Of a stretch of DNA of 64,000 bases, positions 20,914 through 32,800 are shown piece after piece. A model generated the notes under the pieces. The model was not told the DNA's origin, did not search any database, and saw only the letters and a program-made list of their open reading frames with translations. Both the position numbers and the translations under genes were made by a program. Source of the stretch: Fragum whitleyi (taxonomy: Eukaryota > Mollusca > Bivalvia > Cardiida > Cardiidae); assembly GCA_948146395.1 (NCBI GenBank), contig OX411544.1, forward strand, positions 58,023,642 through 58,087,641, written 5' to 3'. How positions within the stretch are numbered: position 1 is the stretch's first letter; every line of letters begins with the position of its first letter.

Positions 20914-23346
20914 TTAGCTCACCTGAGCACGAAGTGCTCAAGGTGAGCTATTGGGAGTGTAGAATGTCTGTCGTCCGTCGTGCGTCGTCTACAATTTCTT
21001 AAAACATCTTCTCCTCCTAAACCAGTGTGCCAATCTTGATGAAACTTGGCAGGGATGTTCCTTAGGTCAAGCTCTACCAAAGTTGTTCAAATAAATGAAA
21101 TCCTCCCTTAACTTTCCCTTTACCCTTAACAAAAAGGGTGAAAATATGAAAATCTTTAAAAATCTTCTTCTCTGAAACCAGAAGGCAGACAGCTTTCAAA
21201 TTTGGTATGTAGCATCATCTAGTGGACCTCTACCAAGTTTATTCATATCAAGACCCTGGGGTCATGTTTGGGCTTTGCCCGGGCCCAACCCTTTTTACAT
21301 AGAATCAAAGAGCGAAAATCTTTAAAAATCTTCTTCTCTGTAACCAGATGGCAGACAGCTTTAATATTTGGTGTGTAGCATCCCCTAGTGGGTCTCTACA
21401 AAGTTTGTTCATATCAAGACCCTTGGGTCATATTTGGGCTTTGCACGGGTGCATCCCTTTATCTCTTATGAGCACGAAGGGTAAAAAAATGAAAATCTTT
21501 AAAAATCTTCTTCTATGAAACCAGAAGGTAGACAGCTTTCATATTTGGTATGTAGCATCATCTAGTGGACCTCTACCAAGTTTGTTCATATCAAGACCCT
21601 AGGATCATATTTTGGCTCCACCCGGGCACAACCCTTTTTACAGAGAATCAAAGAGCAAAAATCTTTTAAAATCTTCTTTAATCAAAACTAGAGGGCACAC
21701 TGCTTTCATTTTTAGCTCCACTGGCTGAAAGCCACTGGGGCTATTGTCATGGCGTTGTGTCCGTCGTGCGTCCGTCCGTGCGTCTGTCCGGTCGTAAACT
21801 TTTCTTTAAAAATCTTCTCCTCAGAAACTGCTGGATGGATTTCAACCAAACTTCACAGGAATGATCCTTGGGTGACCCTCTTTCAAAGTTGTTCAAGAAA
21901 TTTTGATCCAATGAAAAACATGGATTTAATGGGCGTGGCTAATTTCCAAATATGGTAAAAAGTGAGTTTTCTGAGATTCTAATCAATGGATACCAATTAA
22001 ATTTTACATGAATGATCCTTGGGTGACCCTTTATAAGTCTACAAAAAATCATTGTGATCGGATGGAAAATGTGCATTTTATGGGCAGAGGTCATTTCTCT
22101 ATATGTTATATAGTGGAAACTTTGTAAATCATTTTCTCAGAATGTAACTGATGGATATCAACCAAATTTTACTGGAATGATCCTTTGGTGACCCTTTATC
22201 AGTCTACAAAAAATCATTGTGATCGGATGGAAAATATGCATTTTAAGGGCAGAGGTCATTTCTCCATATGTTATATAGTTGAAACTTTGAAAATCATTTT
22301 CTCAGAATGTAACTGATGGATATCAACCAAATTTTACTGGAATGATCCTTGAGTGACCCTTTATCAGTCTACAAAAAATCATTGTGATCGGATGGAAAAT
22401 ATGCATTTTATGGGCGGAGGTCATTTCTCTATATGTTATATAGTGTAAACTTTTAAAATCAATTTCTCAGAATGTAACAAATGGATATCAACCAAATTTC
22501 ACTGGAATGATCCTTAAGTGACCCTTTATCAGAGTTTTGAAAATTATTTTCATTGGATGAAAAATATGCAATTTATGGGTGGAGGTCATTTCTCAATGTG
22601 TTAAAAAGTGGAAACTATGAAAATCAATTTCTCAGAATGTAATTGATGGATATCCATCAAACATTTTTGGTATGATCTTTTGGTAACCCATTATCATGCA
22701 GCCAAAAATTATTTTGATTTGATGTAAAATATGTCTTAAGAGCAGAGGTCATTTCTCTATCTGTTATATAATTGAAACTTTGAAAATCATTTTCAACATC
22801 AGTAGAACCCCAAATATCTAAAAATCTAGTCAAAACATTTATTTGCTTTTACAAGAATTTCAAGCCTGTGGAGCGACTCAAGCCATTCATGGCTTTCTAG
22901 TTGGTATGTAGCATCATCTTGTGGGCCCCTACCAAGTTTGTTCATATCAAGACCCTTGGGTCATATTTGGGCTCTACCCGGGCGCATCCCTTTCAGCTCA
23001 TCTGAGCACGATGGGTGAAAATGGGAAAACCTTCAAAAATCTTCTTCTCTGAAACCAGAAGGCAGACAGCTTTCATATTTAGAATGTAGCATCATCTTAT
23101 GGACCTCTTCCAAGATTGTTCATATAAAGACCCTGGGGTCACTTTTTGGGTCCACCCGGGAGCATCCCTTTTTACATAGATTCAAAGAGCAAAAAGGCAT
23201 ATCTGTCTTGCTCTTAGCTGAAAACGTTCTATGGTATTGATCTTAGGCAATTATCTTCTTTTTGACATCTACCTATCTATTTAATGTGATGTCCCAGGGG
23301 TCATAGAGACTCAGGTGAGCGATCTAGGACCATCTTGGTCCTCTTG
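20914..23346 (+). mobile_element. Helitron-type element, family B, interrupted by family A
   Basis: 5' hairpin AGCTCACCTGAGCACGAAGT then GCTCAAGGTGAGCT. GTCGTCCGTCGTGCGTCGTC tract, cores with CTTCTTCTCTGAAACCAGAA and GTAGCATCATCTAGTGGACC. Ends GACTCAGGTGAGCGATCT, hairpin AGGACCATCTTGGTCCT, then CTTG before TT. Family A sits inside at 21713-22900. Confidence 0.75.
21713..22900 (+). mobile_element. Helitron-type element, family A, nested in family B
   Basis: Same start (TAGCTCCACTGGCTGAAAGC) and same end (AAGCCATTCATGGCTTTCTAG) as 13806-15003. It interrupts a family-B core unit: left flank CACTGCTTTCATTTT, right flank TTGGTATGTAGCATCATC, which rejoin to the unbroken unit seen at 21535-21560. 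Confidence 0.82.
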
Positions 23347-23476
23347 TTCTACTTGTACTGCACAGCACAGACTCAGTAGTATACTATGAGTCATTTCACT
23401 TTCCTAAACATGTTTTAGTACACTGGGATATGGCATTCAGGGAAAGAAAACATTGTTAGAAAGATTGTTTTGGTTT

Positions 23477-23636
23477 AAGGTAGTGGACCTGTAATAGTTT
23501 CTCAACATTTTGGATCTCATGATCCTTCACAATGTTTACTGAAGATTCCTAATGAAACCATTAGGAAACCTCGGTTAACACTGTTTAAGTTCATGACTTC
23601 GGTAACGTTGTGGAATTATTATTGGTCCACTACCTT
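23477..23636. repeat. Palindromic MITE, AAGGTAGTGGACC family, copy 1
   Basis: Ends AAGGTAGTGGACCTGTAATA and ATTATTGGTCCACTACCTT are inverted. The centre has GATTCCTAATGAAACCATTA then GGAAACC. Second copy at 44848-45003. Confidence 0.75.
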
Positions 23637-23670
23637 CAGCCTTTTTAATTAGCCAATTAATTGAGTTATA

Positions 23671-23700
23671 AGATGGTCCCTTTTTGGGTGGCAGATCACA
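23671..23700. mobile_element. Right-end fragment of the 250-bp TIR MITE
   Basis: AGATGGTCCCTTTTTGGGTG then GCAGATCACA is the family's right TIR standing alone, about 20 bp before the DH exon acceptor. Confidence 0.55.
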
Positions 23701-23719
23701 CTAATATTTCGTTTTGCAG

Positions 23720-23870
23720 TGCCGTGGCTGTTCTAACCAAAGTGATGCACCATCCCCAGCTCAGTGAAGTGTGCAAACAACGACAAGTTGCCATGGGACA
23801 CAGTCTGCCTTTAGGTGCTTATTTACTGAAACCAGTCCAGCGGGTCCTTAAATACCATCTACTTCTTCAG
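23720..23870 (+). CDS. PLEKHG-like exon: DH domain core
   Basis: Acceptor tttcgttttgcag ends at 23719; donor gttggt at 23871. One leading base, then 50 codons. LPLGAYLLKPVQRVLKYHLLLQ is the strongest DH-domain signature in the window. The right end of a MITE (23671-23700) stops about 20 bp before the acceptor, in the expected branch-site zone. Confidence 0.88.
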
Positions 23871-26800
23871 GTTGGTGTTTTCTTACCTTATTTTTATTTA
23901 GAAGTCGAGGATAGATGAGGCCAATACTTTGTTATTTATCAATGAAATACTTTGTTGTGGGTAAAAGTGAAATTGAATCATCTCCATTTTCTCTAGAGAT
24001 TGCCTTAACTCTTGTCCTGCTGAACCTGGAATATTCCTTCCTTGATAGGAGCTATAGACAAACATCAGCCTGCACATAATGTGCAGTCTGATCTTTGTCT
24101 AAAGAACCTGTTTTTCCTTTTTTTAAAACCAGAAAAGCTCAAAAATTTAATTTTCAGAATGATTTCCCTCTCACTTTTAGTGCATTCGGTGCTTATAGCA
24201 CTCAGATTTTGTTGCAAATTTGTCACGATTTTTAAATCCGACTGCTTTGCAGTCGATTTATGTCTACCGTTTTCCAGAAATCCAGTCTGTTTGACCCACT
24301 ACATTTTTACCTTTATCTTCTGAGCAATGTGTTCAAACCAAATTATGTGTTTTCAAACACCGAAGAAACGGCCTTTTCAGTCACAATCTACAAACTTTGT
24401 TTTTATCTTATTTACTTTTCGACAAATAGAGAAGAGGCTAATACAAAATTTGATGTAATTTTCGCTTTTAGTAATTACCAGTTAGTATTTTCAGTGTTTA
24501 TAACAAGATTTTCGGTTGAGTAAAGGAGTTGAAACGTACAATAGGTTAACTGTATAATTAATTTGTAGCACTTACAATATTACTGCTCTCAACTTTCTCG
24601 AACGGTCATTTACCAGTTGTAGGGCTGACAACCAATCAAATTCTGTTATGATTATCACTCGGTCAAAACCCACGCATAAATTCAGACCACGTGGTAGATG
24701 CAAATGGACATCGTCTGCTCGAAATGTGTCAATTAACTTGTTTGTCATTAGTCAATAGTCGTCTGCACTCAAACAGGGAGTGTGGGAAGTTTACTTTTTG
24801 TTCGCATGTGTTAACAATTAAAAATAATTTGTAATTTTAAAATATTTGATTTCAATGAGCACTCTGATCACGCTCCAATCCTATTTTCAATAAATTCAAA
24901 TTTGAGAATGAAGAAAAATTATTCAACAACAAATAAACCGACAAAAACATACGATAAACTGATATAGGATAGCAGTAAGAGCGATCTATTTTTAGAACAA
25001 CTCATGAATAATCATAGAGTGCTGCTAGATTTAATCGATTGGTCAGAAACCAAAGATATAAATAGCATAGTTGGCGATTTCACGTGTTTCTTGAGGGAAA
25101 ATGCATTTACAGTATTTGGGAAAACCCAATGCTTGAAATACAAACATGTTGGTAATCAAAATTGTAAATAGTTGAATGAAAAATGTTTGTTGCTAAACAG
25201 GCTTTTAAACTCTATAGAGAGAGGAATAATATTAACAGACAAGCTTTTAGCTTGGCGCGTGCTCATTATAACAACGTAAAAAATCTGCTAAGAAATAATT
25301 TAGACTAGTAGAGGGCTATCGAATCAGCAATCTTTCAAAATGGGATCCACGAGGTTGGATGAGCTGGCGATGTCCTCGAAAAGATGGAGTGTTAAGACAA
25401 AAAACTCACAAATTGGGCAGAGATTTTACCAACTTTTATTGTCCAAATTTGAGCCCTTTTGATTGGCGAACTATTGCACTATCCCAGCCTCTCAATGATG
25501 TCCGATTTACAGTGCTGACAGCACTTTGATTTTTATTCAGCATGACAAGGGTTAAGTTTTCAATTTGCTGATATTGAAAAAAATAGATGACAAGAAGGGT
25601 GCATAATTTTGTGAGCAAGATTTGTCTCATGCATTTCTAGTATTATTGTAAGAAAGTCAAGAAAATGAAATTATTTCATACTTATGGGACTTTAGAGTTG
25701 ATTGCAATTGTTTTCATTACTTTCAACAGTATTACATAAACCCTTTATACATCAATTTGCAGAACATTCTGAAGCACTACAATAAATCTGACCCTGGTTA
25801 TGAGAAACTTTCGCAGGCTCTTGATCACATGACTGACATGTCACACCAGATCAACGAGATGAAACGTAAACATGAACATGCCGTCAGGGTTCAGGAAATA
25901 CAGAGTCAACTGGAAGATTACGAGGGAGAAGATTTTACTCGACTTGGGGAACTTGTCTTGGAGGTAAATTTATGGACTCATCTTTGTTGACACTATGTTT
26001 TAGCTCACAAGAGTGAATGAGCTATGTGGTTGTTCAAGCTGATCAAGATCTGTGCTAAAAAGCATAAGTCAATGGCTCAGTGCAAAACATTTGTAACTGC
26101 CAATAAACATATATATAAGGCAGTTACAACGTTTTTTTGTACGAAGCCATCGACATGTAATAGTTAGAAATTTTAGGTACATGCTTATAAGATAGAGTGT
26201 AAAAGAAATGAGCTAACTATATGGATATTTTTATGCCCCCGTTTGAAAGATCGGGGGCATATTGTTTTACCGTTGTCCGTCTGTCATTCTGTCTGTCCGT
26301 CCATCCGTCTGTCTGCAAAAGTTAACCAAAAAACTTAACATTGCCAATATCTTCAAGCCTATTCAAGAAACAAGGTTCATATTTGGCATGATGATAGATC
26401 TCATTGATCCGCATCTTCTGGTACCAAAGTCAAGGTCATGTGACAAGGTCAAGGTCATCTGTCAAGGTCAAATTACTCAAAAAGTTAACCAAAAAACTTA
26501 ACATTGCCAATATCTTCAAGCCTATTCAAGATACAAGGCTAATATTTGGCATGATGATAGATCTCAATGATCTGCATCCGCTGGTACCAAAGACAAGGTC
26601 ATGTGACAAGGTCAAGGTCATCTGTCAAGGTCAAACTTTAAAAAAAAATGCTTTTACGGGGGCATTCGTGTTTCACAAACACATCTTGTTTTATCATGCT
26701 TTGAAGCCTGTTTTGACCTGATAACACCTGTCTGATAACATAACATGATATCAGGCAGTCTATTTTTAGAAACAATTTGAATTCACTTCCACCTGAATTA

Positions 26801-29800
26801 TGTTTTTTAAAGGTTTATTATAGTTCAGTGCTGAAATATGATGTATGATAAATAGAATAACATGTAAGTATCTTAGAATATAAATGTTATGTCTCGGCTG
26901 TGAGAAATTATCATGACGCAGCAAAGCGTAGTCATGATAATTTCTACCAACCTTTACCAGATAACATTGATATTTTAAGACACTTATAGGATTTTCTCTA
27001 TATATGCTGAAGGTAGACGGGTATAGCCACATATTGGTTTCATCTCTGTCTGTCCTGACTTCAGTATTTACGTCCGTTTGTCCATCCATACGTCCACATC
27101 TGGTGAACCCAACTCCTACAATTATGGACAGATTTGGATGCTTAGTCACATGACCAAGCGCATCTTGTCAGGATTGGGTGATTTTCTACTGTGAAATTAT
27201 GTGATGGCATATATTGTGAGTCATGCAATCTTTTCTGTGCAAGAATCAAGACATGTACTTAATAGTCACTGACATGATACCGCTCTCACTCCCACCAAGT
27301 CCAACTTTTAATGCTTTCCTCAAAGAAATTTTTTTCGAAATATTGGGAAAATGCAGAAATTGTCTATAGCACAGGAAGACAAAAGAATTCTTTTATTTGA
27401 AATTTTCACTTGCAGCTTCTTTTAATTTAGGCCTTTCTTTAGTTTTCTTGTCTCATGAATAGCCTCATCATGATGCTTTATTTGAAAGTTTATGTAAGAG
27501 AACAGTCATTATTCGCAGTTATAGTTGTAAACAAAGCTAACTTGCGTAATATGATTTTATGTTTTCAGGGCTCATTTCGAATGTATGGTGTGAAGGCTTC
27601 CAGACAAGTGTTCTTGTTTCGAAGAGGTGTGATTATTGCCAAGCGTAAAGAGGATGGCATGCTTAGTTGTAAAGCTTATATACCAGTAAGTGGTAGCTTT
27701 ATTCTTACCTAGGATGTTTTGGAATTGAAAGTCAAGTTATTGTCACCACTCTGTTGTTGTCACTATGGGTGTAGGTATTGGCTGCGTGAAAAATTCTACC
27801 TTTGCCATATCTTGTTATAATCTAAGACGTTTGCTGGAATCTTGCCATTTGTATTCATCATCAAAAAAGGCATTTCATTTAAACGTTATGACCTTTACAC
27901 TATCAACCACTTGTATCTGAGCATAATATCTGCTTACGGGCTCTTATTGTGAGCTTATACTGTATCACTGTTATTTTTCCACAGATATTTTATGTGACAC
28001 AGGATACATAATTAAACCTTTTCATACTGAATGAATATCTTGGCAAATTTGCAGAAAAATCAAAGTGCTGAAAGTAATGCACTACTTCTTTGAAAATCTG
28101 TTTCTAATTTGCAGATATAATATTGAAACTTTTTTGTTTGAAAAGGAAAATCAGGTGCATCAGACTTGAATCAGACTGTACACATGTGCAAGCTGACCTT
28201 TGGTTATCCCTTTTACGAAAGCTGGAATATTACAGGTTTTACAATTAAAGATTAGAAAATAATAGCAGAAGACACTGAATAATGTATAGCATATAATATC
28301 CAAGTTTGTTTGTAGGTTAAGCTAAAAAATAAATCCTTAATTGGCATATTCATATTTGAAAATGAACATTTGTCCTATAGAGAAAATGAAGAAATACAGT
28401 CATGTAACATTCAATTTTGTTTTTCAGTGTGCAAATCTCATGTTGGTAGAGAGTATCCCTCGTGAACCCCTCAACTTCCAGATTCTTCCTTTCAACAACC
28501 CTAGAGGTGCTCATACGATACATGTAAGTTACATTGATATATATGCATCTTGATTCTTTTAATGCTAAATAAATCTTAGCAAAATTACTTATAATCAAAG
28601 TGCTAAAAGGACTTGATGCACTATTGTGTTTAACTATTCATATTCGGAATACAATTTCAAACTTTTCTGGTTTAAAAGGAAAGTGAGGAGATTAAGATCA
28701 GACTTCCTATGTGTTATGAAAAATAAGCCTATTTTTATCCCCCGCCGTTTTCGGCGAGGGGGATATAGTAATACCCTCCGTCCGTCATTCCGTCATTCCG
28801 TCCTTCCAAGGTTCCGTCACTAAACTTGTCCGGAGCATATCTCCTAAAGTATAATAGCTATCAACTTGAAACTTTATGGGTGGATAGATCTCATGGAGGA
28901 GAAGTGCAGTGCACAAGAACTACAACTCTTGCTTGCATAACTTTGGAGTTATTGCCCTTTGTTATTTTTAATACTTAGATTTTGTCCGGAGCATATCTCC
29001 TAAAGTATAATAGCTATCAACTTGAAACTTAATGGGTGGATTGATCTCATGGAGGAGAAGTGCAGTGCACAAGAACTACAACTCTTGCTTGCATAATTTT
29101 GGAGTTATTGCCCTTTGTTATTTTTAATACTTAGATTTTGTCCGGAGCATATCTCCTAAAGTATAATAGCTATCAACTTGAAACTTCATGGGTGGATAGG
29201 TCTCATGGAGGAGAAGTGCAGTGCACAAGAACTACAACTCTTGCTTGAATAATTTTGGAGTTATTGCCCTTTGTTATTTTTAATACTTGGATTTTGTCAA
29301 GAGCATATCTCCTAAAGTATAAAAGCTATCTACTTGAAACTTCATGGGTGGATAGATCTCATGGAGGAGAAGTGCAGTGCACAAGAACTACAACTCTAGC
29401 TAGCATAATATTAGAGTTATTGCCCTTTGTTAATTTTAATACTTAGATTTTGTCCAGAGCATATCTCCTAAAGTATAATAGCTATTTACTTAAAACTTTA
29501 TGGATGGATAGATCTCATGGAGGAGAAGTGCAGTGCACAGGAACTACAACTCTTGCTTGTATAATTTTGGAGTTATTGCCCTTTGTTACTTTTGATACTT
29601 ACATTTTTGTCTGGAGCAAATCTTCTAAAGTATAACAGCTATCAACTTGAAACTTTATGGGTGGATAGAACTCACGGAGGAGAAGTTCACTGCATAATAG
29701 CTACAACTCTTGCTTGAATAATTTTGGAGTTATTGCCCTTTGTTACTTTTGATACTTAGATTTTGTCCGGAGCATATCTCCTAAAGTATAATAGCTATCA

Positions 29801-32800
29801 ACTTGAAACTTTATGGGTGTAGAACTCATGGAGGAGAAGTTCAATGCATAATAGCTACAACTCTTGCTTGAATAATTTTGGAGTTATTGCCCTTTGTTAC
29901 TTTTGACACTTAGATTTTGTCCGGAGCAAATCTCCTAAAGTATAATAGCTATCAGCTTGAAACTTTATGGGTGAATAGAACTCACGGAGGAGAAGTTCAA
30001 TGCATGATAGCTACAACTCTTGCTTGAATAATTTTGGAGTTATTGCCCTTTGTTATTTTTGACACTTTGATTTTGTAGGGGGTTACTTTCTTAAAGTTCA
30101 AAAAAATAAATTATATATTAGGCTTCAGTTTTACTATCAAGCTTTTTCGGCGGGGGATGGCCATGTCCGACATGGCTCTTGTACAGAAAAAAAATACCAA
30201 AATGTTATTTGATCAATAGTATTAACTTTTCATTCTGAATTTATTTCAAACAAACTACTAATTTTTAGAGCATATCTGATTCAAGTTTGTTCCTCTATTA
30301 TCAATAGTATGTGGGCATTGTAGGTTAAGATCAGGCTGTATGTCTGTTCAGGTTGATCTGAGTCTATGCTGCCTACAACAGGCATATGCTATGAACAGCA
30401 AGGAGACAGTTAAATATAATACGTACTTAGTGATTTGTATGAGAAAAAATATCTAACTCGGTTGTGAGAATTGATAATTTTCAAGGCTCTTATTTATCTT
30501 ATAACCTCTATTTTTCTTATTTTCATCGATGTTTCTAACTGAAGTGTAAGTTTCTAAAAAATAACCACATTATATCATTGTTCTAAAAATAACTATGTGA
30601 TATAATAAAAAATATCATACACGATGTTATTATCAATTTTCTTAAGAAAATTTAATCTTGGTCATAACTTTTGAATGGAAAATGATAGAGCCTACATATT
30701 TAATACGCTCTTTGCTTGGGACAAGACCTTTCTGCAGGTACCAAGATCAAGGTCATCACTCAAGGTCAAGGTCATTTTTCAAGGTCAAATTTTTTAAGAA
30801 AATTTAATCTTGCTCATAACTTTTGAATGGTAAGTTATAGAGCCTTCATATTTCACATGATCATTGCTTGGGACAAGACCTTTCTGTAGGTTCCAAGTTC
30901 ATATATTTGCATTCGCCTAAATAATAATAAACAGCCGAGCGTTGGCACCCGCTTGTGGTGCTCTTGTTGTTTAATACATCAAGAAAAGTTTGTAATTAAA
31001 ATCTATTTCAGTCTCGAAATTTAGACCAAAAGAGAAAATGGTGTCAGGAGATCAAAAGACTAATACTGGAGAGTTACTCCAGTAAAATACCGGACAGCGT
31101 GAAAGATTTGGTCATGGAGAAACTCGGAAAGAGCAAGGAAGAGGATGGTATGGTATCTTGATATCAAAAAAAAAAAATTCTAGACTTGTCTAATTTGTAA
31201 TTTGGGAAAGCTGACATTGAAGGAAAAATTTGTGACCTGTTGTGCGAAAAGGGACCATCTGGTAAAGTGCTTAAAGTGTCGAACTGCGCAGACTGACTTG
31301 GATAGAAACTTTTCGCATTTTACTTATTTTCTGAATCAAGAATAATAAATCTATATTCCTGTGAAAGAATGATAAAAATGCAATCTCTGGTCTGCCTGTA
31401 ATAGACCCAATATTTTTTTCCAAATGTTTATTTTACGGTGTTCCCTGATGGTCTCTTTTTGCGTGACGTTCACATTTTCTTTATAATGTTTTATTTTCAT
31501 AGTCCAAGGAGAGAAAGACTGCCTGAGAAAGACTCAAGTTTTCAGGCTAACAATTTTCTGTTGTTGAAAATTTTAGACTGTCCCAAATTGAAACTGTTGC
31601 AGACAACAATGGAATGTGAGTGCTAGTTGAAAGAAATTCATCCTGTATGGTATTAAATATTGTTGAAAAAAGAGAAATTGCTTATTTTAAGCAATTTCTT
31701 GTTTTTCAACAATATTTTCTCATGTACAAAATCACAGGAACTAACTGGGAAAGAACTAATTTGGTGATAAAATTCTGGAATGATCCATTTTGTGGGACAG
31801 ATGAAAAATATCTTGGAAAAAGGAGAAATATTTTGAATCTATAAAATTCAGCAATTGTCACAATGTATTTCTTAGCCTGCCCTTGTCTGCTCTGATGAAC
31901 ATATCTCTTATGTTGTAATTCTCAGATTTGACCCAATTAGGGAGTGCTGACCCAGGTAAAAGTCATGTGACCACCCCTGATTACCTGGAGAAAAGATTCA
32001 AAACGAGGAGAAAATCGGGACCAGGGCTTATACAAGGTATGTTTCATTTACTTTTTAAGTAACGATTATTATCAAATAAATCAGGGCAACATGTTTGTAT
32101 GGTTATTATCTTGCAATTTAAGGTTATATTGATGTTCTAAAGAAGTTCATATGAAAGGTACTGGGATGAATTTACAATTTAAAAAACACCAAAGGGTTGA
32201 TAATCTTAGACCTATGTGAGATAGCAGCTGGAGGCTTGGAAAGGATTGGGTGGTTGTACTGGTGAGAGAAATACCAGGATACCATTCTTAGGTGCTCTAG
32301 CCGTCGCAATATAACTGAAAAAAATTTGAAAGCGGCGTAAAACTCCATTCAATCAATCAATTAATTTTTTAAAAAAGACAAACCTAGCATACATAAATCT
32401 AACTTCAAGTGATTGGAAGAGCCTTAAACTTGCTTCCAAAATATCTGAAGCCATTTAACTATTGAAAACCCAGGGAAGTCAAAGACCAATATGGTGCTCA
32501 TTGAAAAAATGTCCTGTTTATTTCTGGGTAAAGAAGATAAATGAGCCTGTGCAAGACATTTCCAACAATTTCACATTTGAGCAAAGCAAAGCTTCTGGCA
32601 AGCCTGTGCAGCTGCACAGACTGACCAGAGTCTTCAATATGCACTTTATTGATAAGTAGGTCTTAATCACACCTTAGGAGGTCAGCATATATTCTGATTG
32701 CATTGTGTCGTTGTCTATGCTGCTCAAAGTTTGTACTGCATGCGCATGTGAAATACCGGGTAGTTGGAAATGTCTCGCACAGCCTCAAATTGTTTTTCTC

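Noticed and set aside
23661..23719. Start codon for the PLEKHG-like protein in the MITE just before the DH exon
   Set aside because: The open frame there begins at an ATG in transposon sequence; a strong acceptor at 23718-23719 and the DH family's need for about 100 more residues argue for an internal exon.
18090..23720. An in-frame TECPR2-RhoGEF fusion gene
   Set aside because: The donor is phase 0 and the acceptor needs two preceding bases. Joining them shifts the frame and gives a stop soon after.
25170..25320. LINE reverse-transcriptase relic (KLYRERNNINRQAFSLARAH)
   Set aside because: The match to non-LTR linker sequence is too short and generic, and no RT motif is nearby.
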